From contig JAEUMD010000018.1 in NCBI GenBank assembly GCA_016793635.1, positions 1 through 64,000 of the forward strand: a stretch of 64,000 nucleotides of DNA. Direction: 5' to 3'. The DNA is from Hyphomicrobiaceae bacterium (lineage in GTDB: Bacteria > Pseudomonadota > Alphaproteobacteria > Rhizobiales > Hyphomicrobiaceae). The position numbers and the translations under genes were made by a program. The notes under the pieces are model-generated. The model worked only from the letters and a program-made list of their open reading frames with translations. It did no database searches and had not been told where the DNA came from. Shown here in pieces: positions 37,596-46,535 of the stretch. Every line of letters starts with the position of its first letter. The stretch's first letter is position 1.

Positions 37596-38864
37596 TCAAT
37601 CGGTAAGGCGGTCGATCATGTTCTGGGTCACGAGCGAGATGCCGTTTGCCGTGCGATGGAAGCGGGCGGCATCGACCTCGGGGTCCTCGCCGATGACGAG
37701 CCCGGTGGGGATGGTGACGCCGCGATCGATGATGACATCGCGCAGGATGGCGTCCCGGCCGATTTGAACGTCGGGCAGGATCACTGCATTCTCGACGCGG
37801 GCGAACGAATGCACGTGCACGCCGGTGAACAACAGTGAGCGGCGCACGGACGAGCCAGAGACGATGCAGCCGCCGGAAACCAGCGATTGCACCGCCGAGC
37901 CACGGCGCCCCTCGACATCATGCACGAACTTGGCGGGCGGCGTGATGAGCGCGTCGGTCCAGATCGGCCAGCTCTTGTCGTAGAGATCGAGCTCGGGCAC
38001 CACCTCGGTAAGGTCGATATTGGCCTGCCAGTAGGCGTCGACCGTCCCGACATCGCGCCAGTACACCGGCAACTCGGGCGAAGCGCGCACGCAGGATTGT
38101 GAGAAATGATGAGCGACTGCTTTTCCGTTCTTGACGAGGTAGGGAATGATGTCCTTGCCGAAATCTCGCGATGATTCCGGATCGGCCGCATCGCGCCGCA
38201 ACTCGTCGATGAGGCGCGCGGTCGAGAACACGTAAATGCCCATGCTGGCGAGACACATCCCGGGCCGGCCCGGCATCTCCGGCGGGTTCTTCTGCTTCTC
38301 GATGAAGTTGACGATCCTGTAGTCGGCATCGACGGCCATCACGCCAAACCCTTCGGCGTCTTCGCGTGGCACCTCGATGCACGCAACGGTCACGTCGGCG
38401 CCCGACTGCACGTGCTGTTCGAGGATCTTGGCATAGTCCATCTTGTAGACGTGATCGCCCGCCAGCAGCACGATGTATTCGGGGTCGTAGCCTTCGATGA
38501 TATCGATGTTCTGATAGACCGCATCGGCGGTGCCCGCGTACCAGTTCTCCCCCGCGACGCGCTGGCTCGCGGGCAGGATGTCGAAGCCCTCGTTTCGCTC
38601 GCGCCGGAAGAAGTTCCACCCGTTCTGAAGGTGGCGGATGAGACTGTGCGCCTTGTATTGCGTGGCGACGCCTATGCGGCGAATGCCTGAGTTGAGCGCG
38701 TTGGAGAGCGCGAAGTCGATGATGCGAGATTTGCCGCCGAAGTAGACGGCGGGTTTGGCGCGCCGCTCCGTCAACTGCATCAAGCGGCTACCACGTCCGC
38801 CGGCCAGCACGTACGCCATCGAAGCGCGCGTCAACGAACCGACTGCCGAACCGCTCTCCGTCAT
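37596..38864 (-). CDS. glgC: Glucose-1-phosphate adenylyltransferase (ADP-glucose pyrophosphorylase)
   Basis: Makes ADP-glucose from glucose 1-phosphate and ATP, the committed step of bacterial glycogen synthesis. The 422 residues have the nucleotidyltransferase motif [32 protein letters not shown], the GWNFFRRE segment, [11 protein letters not shown] (catalytic Asp) and a C-terminal left-handed beta-helix. The Arg/Lys residues of the allosteric site (KPAVYFGGK) are present, so fructose-bisphosphate or related activation is plausible. Unusually for this cluster it is on the opposite strand, facing the glgX-malQ end. Confidence 0.97.
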   Translation of the reverse strand: MTESGSAVGSLTRASMAYVLAGGRGSRLMQLTERRAKPAVYFGGKSRIIDFALSNALNSGIRRIGVATQYKAHSLIRHLQNGWNFFRRERNEGFDILPASQRVAGENWYAGTADAVYQNIDIIEGYDPEYIVLLAGDHVYKMDYAKILEQHVQSGADVTVACIEVPREDAEGFGVMAVDADYRIVNFIEKQKNPPEMPGRPGMCLASMGIYVFSTARLIDELRRDAADPESSRDFGKDIIPYLVKNGKAVAHHFSQSCVRASPELPVYWRDVGTVDAYWQANIDLTEVVPELDLYDKSWPIWTDALITPPAKFVHDVEGRRGSAVQSLVSGGCIVSGSSVRRSLLFTGVHVHSFARVENAVILPDVQIGRDAILRDVIIDRGVTIPTGLVIGEDPEVDAARFHRTANGISLVTQNMIDRLTD

Positions 38865-39477
38865 TCACCCGCTCCCGTTTCGCTTCAGCGCCGTGTCCTG
38901 TCGTTGCGATCGACAACGCGCTCGGCCTCCCATCGATCGGACAATCCCGGCAAGCCTCGCGGGTTCCGCCCGAAACGACATTCAACCATAGTGGTCAGGC
39001 GAGCTGGCACCAGCATTGCGCGAGATTAAATTTTTTCGCGTTTGTGCGGAGTTCTGCGGTTGCGCGCCGAGCGGAGTTCGCAACCTTCACAGACACCGGA
39101 GTGACGGGCAGTTGGCGTGGTTGCCGCTGAATTTTTTGAAGGGCGCCGCGCAGTAGCCTCCGACTGACTTCATCTGACGACCGTAGGCCCGCGCGGGAAT
39201 GGATCGACCGAACGGCAAGACAGGCCTCATCGATCACACCTACACGAGCTTGTATGCCCTACTATGTAGGCGTTGCTGATCGCCCTAGAACCGCCGCAAG
39301 ATCGCCCCATGTAAGCTCGTGTTGCCTTGCTGATACATTGTGCATCGGGGCCGCTGATCCGTTTACGGCGTTGGCAGATCGACGTTGGCAATCTGGCCTT
39401 CAGACATTAGAACCGATGCATTCGCTCGAAATTTGAGTGTCGCCCGTCGCGCCGGGCATCTCTGCTGGAGTGTTCTT
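38865..39477. other. Divergent regulatory region between glgC and the TAXI/fcc operon
   Basis: About 610 bases without a supported gene, holding promoters for glgC (-) and the sulfide-oxidation genes (+). A long-range inverted repeat with an internal hairpin is at 39242-39322. Confidence 0.5.
39242..39322 (+). promoter_or_regulatory. Structured inverted repeat upstream of the TAXI/fcc operon
   Basis: ACACGAGCTT (39242-39251) and AAGCTCGTGT (39313-39322) are perfect 10-base complements 61 bases apart, and a small perfect hairpin CCTAC-TAT-GTAGG (39258-39270) lies between them. The element ends 155 bases before the ATG of the TAXI gene. It could be an operator pair or an RNA leader structure; no known riboswitch is recognised. 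Confidence 0.35.
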
Positions 39478-40749
39478 ATGGTATTGCGTGCGTCTTCGTG
39501 GGGCGGCCTGCTGGTTCTTCTCTTAGGCTTGGCCATCCTCGAAACACCGGCTTCCGCCCAGGGCGCCCAGCCCCGTGCATCGACCCGACCGACGGTCGTC
39601 CAGGTCGATAAGGTCCGCCTCAACAGCAACACCGTCGGCATCATGTCGGGCAAGTCCGACAGCGCCCATCTCGCCGCGGTCGAGGATATGGCGTCGGTGC
39701 TCGACTCGGGCACCGACCTGCGGATCATCGCCATGATCGGACGGGGCGCTCTGCAGAACGTGCAGGACGTGCTCTCCCTGCAGAACACCGACATGGGCGT
39801 GACCCACGCCAACGTGCTTTCCTACCTGCAGAAGACGAACTTGCTCGGTCCTGATATCCGCGACCGGCTGCGCTTCGTGACCAAGCTGTTCAACGAGGAA
39901 GTGCACATCGTCGCCAAGTCCAACGTCGCGGACCTGCGCGATCTCAAGGGGCAGCGTGTGAATACCGGCGAGCCCGGAAGCGGAACGGCGCTCACCGCGC
40001 AGCTCATCTTCGAGGCTCTCGGCATCAATATCGTCCCGGTCGGCATGGTTCAATCGGACGCCCTGGTCGCCATCCAGAGCGGTGAGATCGCCGCCACCGT
40101 GCTGGTCGCCGGCAAGCCCTCGCCCTTGTTCGACATCTTCCGTCTCAAGGGCGACCTCAAGCTGCTGCCGATCCCCTACGAGGAGGCGCTCGAGGCCGAA
40201 TACCTCCCGACCCAGTTCACCCACGACGACTACCCGACGCTGGTGCCCGAGGGCGAGACCATCGAGACGGTAGCCGTGCCGGCGGTCCTCGCCGTCTTCA
40301 ACTGGCGCAAGGGCACCGACCGCTACCGCCGCGTCGCGACTTTCACCGAAGCGTTCTTCAGCAAGTTCGACGAGTTCCGTAAGCCGCCCCGCCATCCGAA
40401 GTGGCGCGAGGTGACGCTCAATGCCGACGTTCCAGGCTGGACACGCTTCGCCGCCGCGCAGGAGTGGCTCGACCGCAATGCGGCGCAAATCGGCAAGGCA
40501 GCACCCGCGGCGCCCGCCGCCGCCAACGTCGATGCCCAGCGCCGTTCGTTCACCGAGTTCCTATCCGCCCAACCGGGGGGCGCCAACGCCAACAACGCCG
40601 ACAAGGAAGCCCTGTTCCGCCAATTCCTCGACTTCATGCAACGCCAGGGTGGCGGTGCAGCAGCGGGTGCGGCGGCAACTCCGGCCAAGCCAGGCGCGGC
40701 ACCAGCCGCTGGCGGCGCAGCCCCGGCGCCCGGCCAGCGACTGTGGTGA
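39478..40749 (+). CDS. TAXI-family periplasmic solute-binding protein with Pro/Ala-rich tail
   Basis: A 423-residue exported protein of the TAXI (TRAP-associated extracytoplasmic immunogenic) family. ATG 39478 follows a GGAG site and opens a signal peptide (WGGLLVLLLGLAILETPASAQ). The binding fold covers about 35-320, with LRDLKGQRVNTGEPGSGT and ALTAQLIFEALGI as the typical TAXI ligand-loop region. Family members normally end near residue 320-330. Here a 100-residue Ala/Pro/Gln-rich tail follows, with helical FTEFLSAQ and FRQFLDFMQRQ segments. No TRAP permease gene is nearby; it is followed by cytochrome and FccB genes, so it may deliver or sense a substrate for them. Confidence 0.87.
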   Translation: MVLRASSWGGLLVLLLGLAILETPASAQGAQPRASTRPTVVQVDKVRLNSNTVGIMSGKSDSAHLAAVEDMASVLDSGTDLRIIAMIGRGALQNVQDVLSLQNTDMGVTHANVLSYLQKTNLLGPDIRDRLRFVTKLFNEEVHIVAKSNVADLRDLKGQRVNTGEPGSGTALTAQLIFEALGINIVPVGMVQSDALVAIQSGEIAATVLVAGKPSPLFDIFRLKGDLKLLPIPYEEALEAEYLPTQFTHDDYPTLVPEGETIETVAVPAVLAVFNWRKGTDRYRRVATFTEAFFSKFDEFRKPPRHPKWREVTLNADVPGWTRFAAAQEWLDRNAAQIGKAAPAAPAAANVDAQRRSFTEFLSAQPGGANANNADKEALFRQFLDFMQRQGGGAAAGAAATPAKPGAAPAAGGAAPAPGQRLW

Positions 40750-40825
40750 CGCGACATCCGGGACCGGCTCGCGCCGGTCCGTATTTCCAGCGAATTGTTT
40801 CGGTACATTCGGAGTTTCTATCGTG

Positions 40826-42265
40826 ATGCGTTCCCCGGTGACCCGTCGACCAGCGGCGGACCCGCGCCGTGCCAGCCGCTTCGTCCCCGGTCGCCTGTCC
40901 TCGGTATCAGGCGCGCGGTCCGCGCTCGAGGCGGGCATCGCCGCCGTTGCCCTGGTGCTCGCGTCCTTTGCACCTGCCCTTGCTGCGGTCGACAGCGAGG
41001 CCGCCTCACCCGTTACTCGTCCCGCATTTTCCGGACAGAGCGGTCCGGTGAAGGTCGCCCAGGCAACTCCGCCATCGGTCGTCATCGACGGCCCCGTTCT
41101 CGCCGCTCCGGGCGATTCTGCGGCCTTACCGGTTCGCATTGCTCCTGGCGCCAAGGCGCGCGGGCGTTATGTCGTCGTGCTGAAATCGCCCGAGTGGCTG
41201 AGCTTCCGTGGCGGCGAACAGATCGGCTCAGGCATGTGGCTGCTCGAGCGGGAGAAGCTCGATAGCGTGCGCATGGTCTTCTCTCCGAAGGCAGCCGGAG
41301 AGGCCGAACTTTCGCTCGGCGTCGGCGGTAAGACCGGCGCTATCGACGGTGTCGTGGCGCTACGAGTCGCTGTCGGTCCGACGGCGAGCACACCGCCGCC
41401 GTCCACCGGGCCCGCCAACGAGCGCAGCGAAGCGATCCAGGCACCGGCCCCCGTCGCGGCGACCCGCGTCGCGCAGGCGGCACCCGCCGATCCACCGGCG
41501 CCGACTGCCCCCGGCGGCTTCACGTGGGAAAAGTTGATCGGCGGCGACAAGCCTGCCGCCGCGCCCGCACAGCCTGCCCCCGCCAAGCCGGCGGCGCCGA
41601 CGGCGGCTAGCGCCAAGTCCGAGGCGGACCTGATCCAGGAAGCCAAGCATCTCGTGCGCGAGTGCACCACCTGCCACAACCTCTACGGCCAGGACGTCGG
41701 CATCCCCGTTATGGTCGGCCTGACGGTCGATCGCTTCCTCGACACCATGGATCTCTATCGCCGCGAGAAACGCGATCACAAGCTGATGCAGGTGATCTCG
41801 AAGAGCTTGAGCGAGGAGGAGACGAAAGCGCTCGCGTTGTATCTGAGCCGCATCAAGCCCGCTTCGCCGAGCGACGTATCCGGCGGCAGCGGCGGCGCCA
41901 TGGCGCGGATGCCTGCGGCCGAGACGCAAGTCACCTCGCAGCAGCCGATGACCGTCGCCAAGCGCGAGCTCGACGACAAGACGCGCGACCGCCTCGGCCG
42001 TTGGCTGAAGCGCGGCGAGACGATGCTCAACGCCGGCGACATCGCACAAGCCCGACTGCTGCTCGAGCGCGCCAGCGAGTTCGGCGATGCGCGCGCCGCG
42101 TTCCTGCTCGGCCAGTCGTTTGACCCCAATGCGCTGCCCTGGCGTTCCAATATCGGCATGGTCGCCGAGCCGCTCAAGGCAAGGCGCTGGTACCTGCTCG
42201 CCAAGTCACTCGGCGCGGGTGACGAAGCGGATCAGAGACTGGCGGACCTGCCGGTGCCGCGTTAG
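40826..42265 (+). CDS. Multidomain c-type cytochrome, FccA-like, with Sel1-like tail
   Basis: A 479-residue exported cytochrome. ATG 40826 is chosen (GTG 40823 is also possible; GGAG at 40811-40814). It has a long basic leader and signal segment (EAGIAAVALVLASFAPALA). A beta-rich domain follows (about 75-175: PGDSAALPVRIAPGAKARGRY and similar), then a Pro/Ala linker and a single class I haem domain (about 270-350) with Cys280-Thr-Thr-Cys283-His284. Its helical end SLSEEETKALALYLS resembles FccA/c553-type subunits. A C-terminal tail (about 400-479) has Sel1/TPR character (ARLLLERASEFGDARAAFLLG). Position before fccB makes it the likely electron acceptor of FccB. The extra beta and Sel1 parts are not usual in FccA. 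Confidence 0.82.
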   Translation: MRSPVTRRPAADPRRASRFVPGRLSSVSGARSALEAGIAAVALVLASFAPALAAVDSEAASPVTRPAFSGQSGPVKVAQATPPSVVIDGPVLAAPGDSAALPVRIAPGAKARGRYVVVLKSPEWLSFRGGEQIGSGMWLLEREKLDSVRMVFSPKAAGEAELSLGVGGKTGAIDGVVALRVAVGPTASTPPPSTGPANERSEAIQAPAPVAATRVAQAAPADPPAPTAPGGFTWEKLIGGDKPAAAPAQPAPAKPAAPTAASAKSEADLIQEAKHLVRECTTCHNLYGQDVGIPVMVGLTVDRFLDTMDLYRREKRDHKLMQVISKSLSEEETKALALYLSRIKPASPSDVSGGSGGAMARMPAAETQVTSQQPMTVAKRELDDKTRDRLGRWLKRGETMLNAGDIAQARLLLERASEFGDARAAFLLGQSFDPNALPWRSNIGMVAEPLKARRWYLLAKSLGAGDEADQRLADLPVPR

Positions 42266-42444
42266 CGCCAGCGGCTCCTTTCCACCACGCGAGTTCCGAC
42301 CGGCTTGCCCGGTCGAGGCTCCAAGACGGCAAAAGCCCCACGACAGCTGAGTACGGCGCGGCCCGGCCCGCCATGGAACGCAACAGCACACGGCCGTCGG
42401 GACAGGACGGACTGGGCACGACTGAAGGTAAGGCGGAGGAACTT

Positions 42445-43761
42445 ATGGTGGAGTTCAACAGGCGGCAGTTCGCCAAGCTCCTTGGCAGCGCAGGCCTCGC
42501 GGCAGCGTCGGGCACCGGCGCGCTTGCCCAGGTTGCCGCCCCCAACGTGAACCGCGGCGCCAGGGCGCGCATCGTCATCATCGGTGGCGGTCCCGGCGGC
42601 GGCACGCTGGCCCACATCCTGCGCCGTGGCTCGCCCGAAATCGACGTGACGCTCATCGAGGAGCAGCAGCTCTACACCACCTGCTTCTTCTCCAATCTCT
42701 ACCTCGGTGGTTTCCGCAGCTTCGAATCGCTGATGCACGACTACTCGGGGCTCGAGACGGTCGGTGTCCGTATGGTCCGCGACCGCGCCACAGACATCAA
42801 CACCACCGCCAAGTCCGTTACGCTCCAGAGCGGCCAACAGGTGCCGTACGATCGCCTCGTGCTTTCGCCCGGCATCGATTTCAAGTACGAGGACGTGCCC
42901 GGCTACTCCGTCGCTGCGACGGAGGTGATGCCGCACGCTTACAAGGCCGGGCCGCAGACGAAGTTGCTCTACGACCAGCTTCGCGCCATGCCGGATGGCG
43001 GTACCGTCGTGCTCGCCGCGCCGCCGAATCCGTTCCGTTGCCCGCCGGGGCCCTATGAGCGGGTCTGCATGATCGCTCACTACCTCAAGACCAGCAAACC
43101 GCGCTCCAAGATCGTGTTGCTCGACCCGAAGAAGGCGTTCTCGAAGCAGGCGCTCTTCATGGAGGCGTTCAACAAGGACTACGCCGGCATCGTCGAGGTG
43201 CACCTGTCGAACGACATCGACAGCTTCGCCATCAAGAGCGTCGACGCGAAGACGAAGGAAATCGAGACCGTCTCCGGCCTGAAGATCAAGGCCGACGTCG
43301 CCAACATCATTCCGCCCCAGCGCGCCGGCCGCATCGCCAGCGTCGCCGGCTGCACCGAGGGTGACTGGTGCCCGATCGTGCCGGATACGTTCGCTTCGGC
43401 GAAGGTTCCGGACGTCTATGTCGTCGGCGACGCGACCGACGCCGGCGACATGCCGAAATCGGCATTCTCGGCCAACAGCCAGGCGAAATCGGTCTCCAAC
43501 GACCTCGAAGCCCTGTTCGCTGGAAAGCCGCGTTACCCGAGCCGCTACCGCAACACCTGCTGGTCGATGCTCGGCCCGGCGAACAGCGTCAAGATCGGCG
43601 CCTACTACGAGCCCAAGGACGGCAAGGTCGCCGTGAAACTCGGTTTCGTATCGGATGGCACCGAGGATACCCGCACCCGCGAGAAATCGTTCAAGGAAAG
43701 CCTCGGCTGGTACGCCGGCATGATCGCAGAGGTTTTCAACAAGCGCGTCGACAAGATATAG
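42445..43761 (+). CDS. fccB: Flavocytochrome c sulfide dehydrogenase, flavoprotein subunit
   Basis: FAD enzyme oxidising sulfide to sulfur or polysulfide in the periplasm and passing electrons to a cytochrome partner. ATG 42445 follows GGAGGA and starts a Tat signal (RRQFAKLLGSAGLAAASG), consistent with folding around FAD before export. The 438 residues have the FAD motif IVIIGGGPGGGTLAHIL. Cys in NPFRCPPGPYERVC and Cys in EGDWCPIVP match the redox-active disulfide pair of known FccB proteins, and VPDVYVVGDA is the second FAD motif. Cytochrome genes flank it on both sides. Confidence 0.93.
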   Translation: MVEFNRRQFAKLLGSAGLAAASGTGALAQVAAPNVNRGARARIVIIGGGPGGGTLAHILRRGSPEIDVTLIEEQQLYTTCFFSNLYLGGFRSFESLMHDYSGLETVGVRMVRDRATDINTTAKSVTLQSGQQVPYDRLVLSPGIDFKYEDVPGYSVAATEVMPHAYKAGPQTKLLYDQLRAMPDGGTVVLAAPPNPFRCPPGPYERVCMIAHYLKTSKPRSKIVLLDPKKAFSKQALFMEAFNKDYAGIVEVHLSNDIDSFAIKSVDAKTKEIETVSGLKIKADVANIIPPQRAGRIASVAGCTEGDWCPIVPDTFASAKVPDVYVVGDATDAGDMPKSAFSANSQAKSVSNDLEALFAGKPRYPSRYRNTCWSMLGPANSVKIGAYYEPKDGKVAVKLGFVSDGTEDTRTREKSFKESLGWYAGMIAEVFNKRVDKI

Positions 43762-43988
43762 TAGGACGCCATTCCAATGTCGGTTTGATTGGCGACAATT
43801 CGAACCAACACGAGGTCAAGGTGCGCAAACCGCCGAGCCCGACGCGGCAAAGCGCCCTAGACACTTCCGCACATGACATGTGGCAGGAGTCGTTCGGTAG
43901 GCCGTGCCGTTGGCCGGCTCTCATCGGTGGTAGCGGGCAGCGGGGTGGCACCTCCGACGAACGACCGCAAGACGGGGCAGACAGACTG

Positions 43989-44483
43989 ATGATCGGGAAG
44001 CGGATGCAGGCCGCGGCGGTCGCGATGACGGGAATGTGGCTCGCTGCGACCGGGGCCCACGCCGATTCAGAGGGCGACGCTTTGCGCGGCCGCCACGTGT
44101 TCCGCAAGTGCGCCGTCTGCCACGTCATCAATCCGGGCTCCACCGCACTTCTGGCGCCGCCGCTCAACGACGTGATCGGCCGCGCCGCAGCGACAACGCC
44201 GGGCTTCGAGTACTCCGACATCATGAAGGTTGCGGGCCAGAAGGGGCTCGTCTGGACCAAGGAAGCGCTCAACTACTTCCTCGATCGCCCCGAGCAGTTC
44301 ATTCCCGGCACCTACATGACGTTCGCCGGACTCGAGGCCCAAGAGCGCGCCGACGTCATCGCCTACCTCAGCACGCTTTCTCGGGCGAATGCCAAGCAGG
44401 CGCAGTCAGATGCGCCCGCGAAGGCGCCCGAAGCACCGCAACCCGCACCCGCACCGCCGTCGCGATCGCGGTCCAAGCCCTAA
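43989..44483 (+). CDS. Small class I c-type cytochrome
   Basis: A 164-residue exported cytochrome c. ATG 43989 gives a signal peptide (AAAVAMTGMWLAATGAHA); ATG 44004 is a possible alternative. Haem attachment is Cys41-Ala-Val-Cys44-His45, and the sixth ligand is probably Met110 in TYMTF. The domain resembles mitochondrial-type c2/c550 cytochromes. A Pro/Ala-rich tail from about residue 140 ends SRSRSKP. It follows fccB in the same direction after 227 bases and is a candidate soluble carrier from the flavocytochrome to a terminal oxidase or reaction centre. Confidence 0.88.
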   Translation: MIGKRMQAAAVAMTGMWLAATGAHADSEGDALRGRHVFRKCAVCHVINPGSTALLAPPLNDVIGRAAATTPGFEYSDIMKVAGQKGLVWTKEALNYFLDRPEQFIPGTYMTFAGLEAQERADVIAYLSTLSRANAKQAQSDAPAKAPEAPQPAPAPPSRSRSKP

Positions 44484-44708
44484 AACGCAATCCACTTCCG
44501 ATCGGCTCGCGCCAGCCTAACTCGTGGCTGGAACGGCCCTTCCCGGCCTTGCTGGCTCGCGCGCAAGCGGCCATCAAAGCCACCGACGTTCCTGCCTGCA
44601 AAAAGCCTTTGGATTCTGCTCTAAGCGCGCTCGACTGTGGGCCATCCGCGTCCAGCTTTGCAGCCGCAGTCGGGCCCTCGATCTGGCGACGTGATCGAGC
44701 CGGACCGA

Positions 44709-46535
44709 TCAGAGTTTCGGGCAACCCGCCCCTGAACACTGCACGCGCGCGGCGTCGAAGCTCATCTGGCCGACGTTCGGTGCGACGATCACAAAGGTCT
44801 TGCCGTCGAAACTATGCAGCGAGCCGCTGATTTCGAACTCGCTGCCCTTGACGCGCAGCGTAATGTTCTTCCCCGCCGCGTCACCAGCCGCTTTGCCGTC
44901 GGTCCCTGGCGACTTCATCGCTGGGTCCATCGTCGGCGGCGCTTGTGACGATGCGGGTTTTCCGGAGGTCTCTGCGGCGGCTGCAGCCGGCACGCCCTGC
45001 GGCTGCGGCCGCACCCCTTCCTTGGCCTGACGCTTGAGGACACTGTCGGCCGCGAGCCGCAGCTGTTCCGCTTCCGCCCGCAGCCGTTGGAGTTCACCAT
45101 CGGCTGCGCGCTTCGACTCCTCGGCAGCGGCGAGCTTGCGTGCCACGTCTGCGAGCGACTGGTTCGCTTTTTCGAGTGCTTCTCCACCGGCCCGCGCGCG
45201 CTGGGCTTCCGCTTCGAGCGCCGAGCGCTGGCGCGCGATCTCGGCTTCGGCCGACTTGAGCTTTGCGGCGAGAGCACCGTCGTCGGCGCTGCGCTTGTTT
45301 TCCGCGGCGAGCCGCTCGCGCAGACTGGCCGTCTCTGCCTCGAGAGCCGTGACGCGCGATTGAGCGGAGGTCTCGACACCGCGCTTTGCTTCGATCTCTC
45401 CGGCGAGACGGAGCCGCAACCCCGTCGCTTCCTCGCGCAATTGGGCAATGAGGGCCACGTCCTGCGGACTGCGAGCCATCTCACCTGTCGCCATCACGTA
45501 GGAGGCCACCCCCGCGAGCCCGAGCGCGATGACGAATCCGAGGCCGAATGCACGCTGCATGCGTGAGGTCGGGTGCTGAGAGGGGACGTCGCGTGTCACG
45601 ACCTGGCGGGCGAGAATTTCCTCCGCCGAACGTTCGTCGCGGCTGCGCCGGGGCTGACCATCCGGGCTCGGCGGAGCGTCCACCGAACGACCTTTCTCCC
45701 CGCCGGCAGTTCCGCTCTTCGCCCCATCGGAAACCCCGTGCTCGTTCTTCGCCGCGACGGAGGGAACGGGCGGCGGGGCGGCCGTCGATGCTTCCACAGC
45801 GGGCGGCGACGCGGCTTTCAAATGAGGTTCGTCGGCGGCCTTGGCCGGTGCCGGTTCGACCGCGGGAAGTGGCGGCGGTGAAGTCTCACCCATCCCCTCC
45901 ATTCCGGTTGGAACATCGGCGGTCGGCACCTCGGGCGGCTTCTCCGGCCCCTTCTGAATCAGTGAAGAAAGTGCGAGTTCCACCGGGCGGGCCGCCGCGG
46001 CCTGCGCCTTCAGCGCGGGGATGTGCCCGGCAGCGGCGTCGCTCTCCGTCATCCGGCGTGACGCGAGCAGCGCGAGAGCCGCCGCCTCCTGCTCGCGCTC
46101 GGCCTCGATGCGCGCCGCCCGGATCCGCGCGAGCTCCGCGCGTTGCTGCTCGGCACGCGCGGCGACGTCGGCGGCGCGCTGCTCGCCGGTGACCACGGCC
46201 GTCCCACGTCGGCGCGACTTCGACAGCGTCAGGCTCGGCCAGCGCAACTCGTCACGCACCGAGGCGCCGGGGACCGAGATCACCACCGGCGTACCCGGCA
46301 GCAGCCTTGGCGCATCGACCACCTCGGGACCGATCAGCAGCTCGACCCCCTTGGCGCCGACGCGGGTGGAAACCGGCGTCAACTCACCCGCTGGCCAGCC
46401 GGGCGATACGGAAGCGGCCAGCTCATCGTCGAGCGGCTCGATGACAAAGACTGTTCGCGACGGTACCTCGAAAACTCCGTCGAGACGGATCACCGCCTCG
46501 CCCTCGCGTACGACCTCGACGGAAACGCCGCTCAT
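44709..46535 (-). CDS. Transmembrane coiled-coil protein, third gene of the Srf-like operon
   Basis: A 608-residue protein. Its ATG overlaps the SrfC stop by four bases (ATGA). Order: a beta-rich N-terminal domain (about 1-110), a charged Arg/Glu/Ala helical stretch (about 118-185), a Pro/Ala-rich linker, one membrane helix (about 330-349, GLGFVIALGLAGVASYVMA), a long coiled coil (about 360-505) and a C-terminal beta domain (about 556-608: ITLRVKGSEFEISGSL, ending QCSGAGCPKL). The last segment resembles small beta domains I recall in periplasmic alphaproteobacterial proteins. So about 325 residues would face the cytoplasm with SrfB and SrfC, and the coiled coil the periplasm. It occupies a third-partner position but shows no obvious SrfA similarity. 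Confidence 0.75.
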   Translation of the reverse strand: MSGVSVEVVREGEAVIRLDGVFEVPSRTVFVIEPLDDELAASVSPGWPAGELTPVSTRVGAKGVELLIGPEVVDAPRLLPGTPVVISVPGASVRDELRWPSLTLSKSRRRGTAVVTGEQRAADVAARAEQQRAELARIRAARIEAEREQEAAALALLASRRMTESDAAAGHIPALKAQAAAARPVELALSSLIQKGPEKPPEVPTADVPTGMEGMGETSPPPLPAVEPAPAKAADEPHLKAASPPAVEASTAAPPPVPSVAAKNEHGVSDGAKSGTAGGEKGRSVDAPPSPDGQPRRSRDERSAEEILARQVVTRDVPSQHPTSRMQRAFGLGFVIALGLAGVASYVMATGEMARSPQDVALIAQLREEATGLRLRLAGEIEAKRGVETSAQSRVTALEAETASLRERLAAENKRSADDGALAAKLKSAEAEIARQRSALEAEAQRARAGGEALEKANQSLADVARKLAAAEESKRAADGELQRLRAEAEQLRLAADSVLKRQAKEGVRPQPQGVPAAAAAETSGKPASSQAPPTMDPAMKSPGTDGKAAGDAAGKNITLRVKGSEFEISGSLHSFDGKTFVIVAPNVGQMSFDAARVQCSGAGCPKL

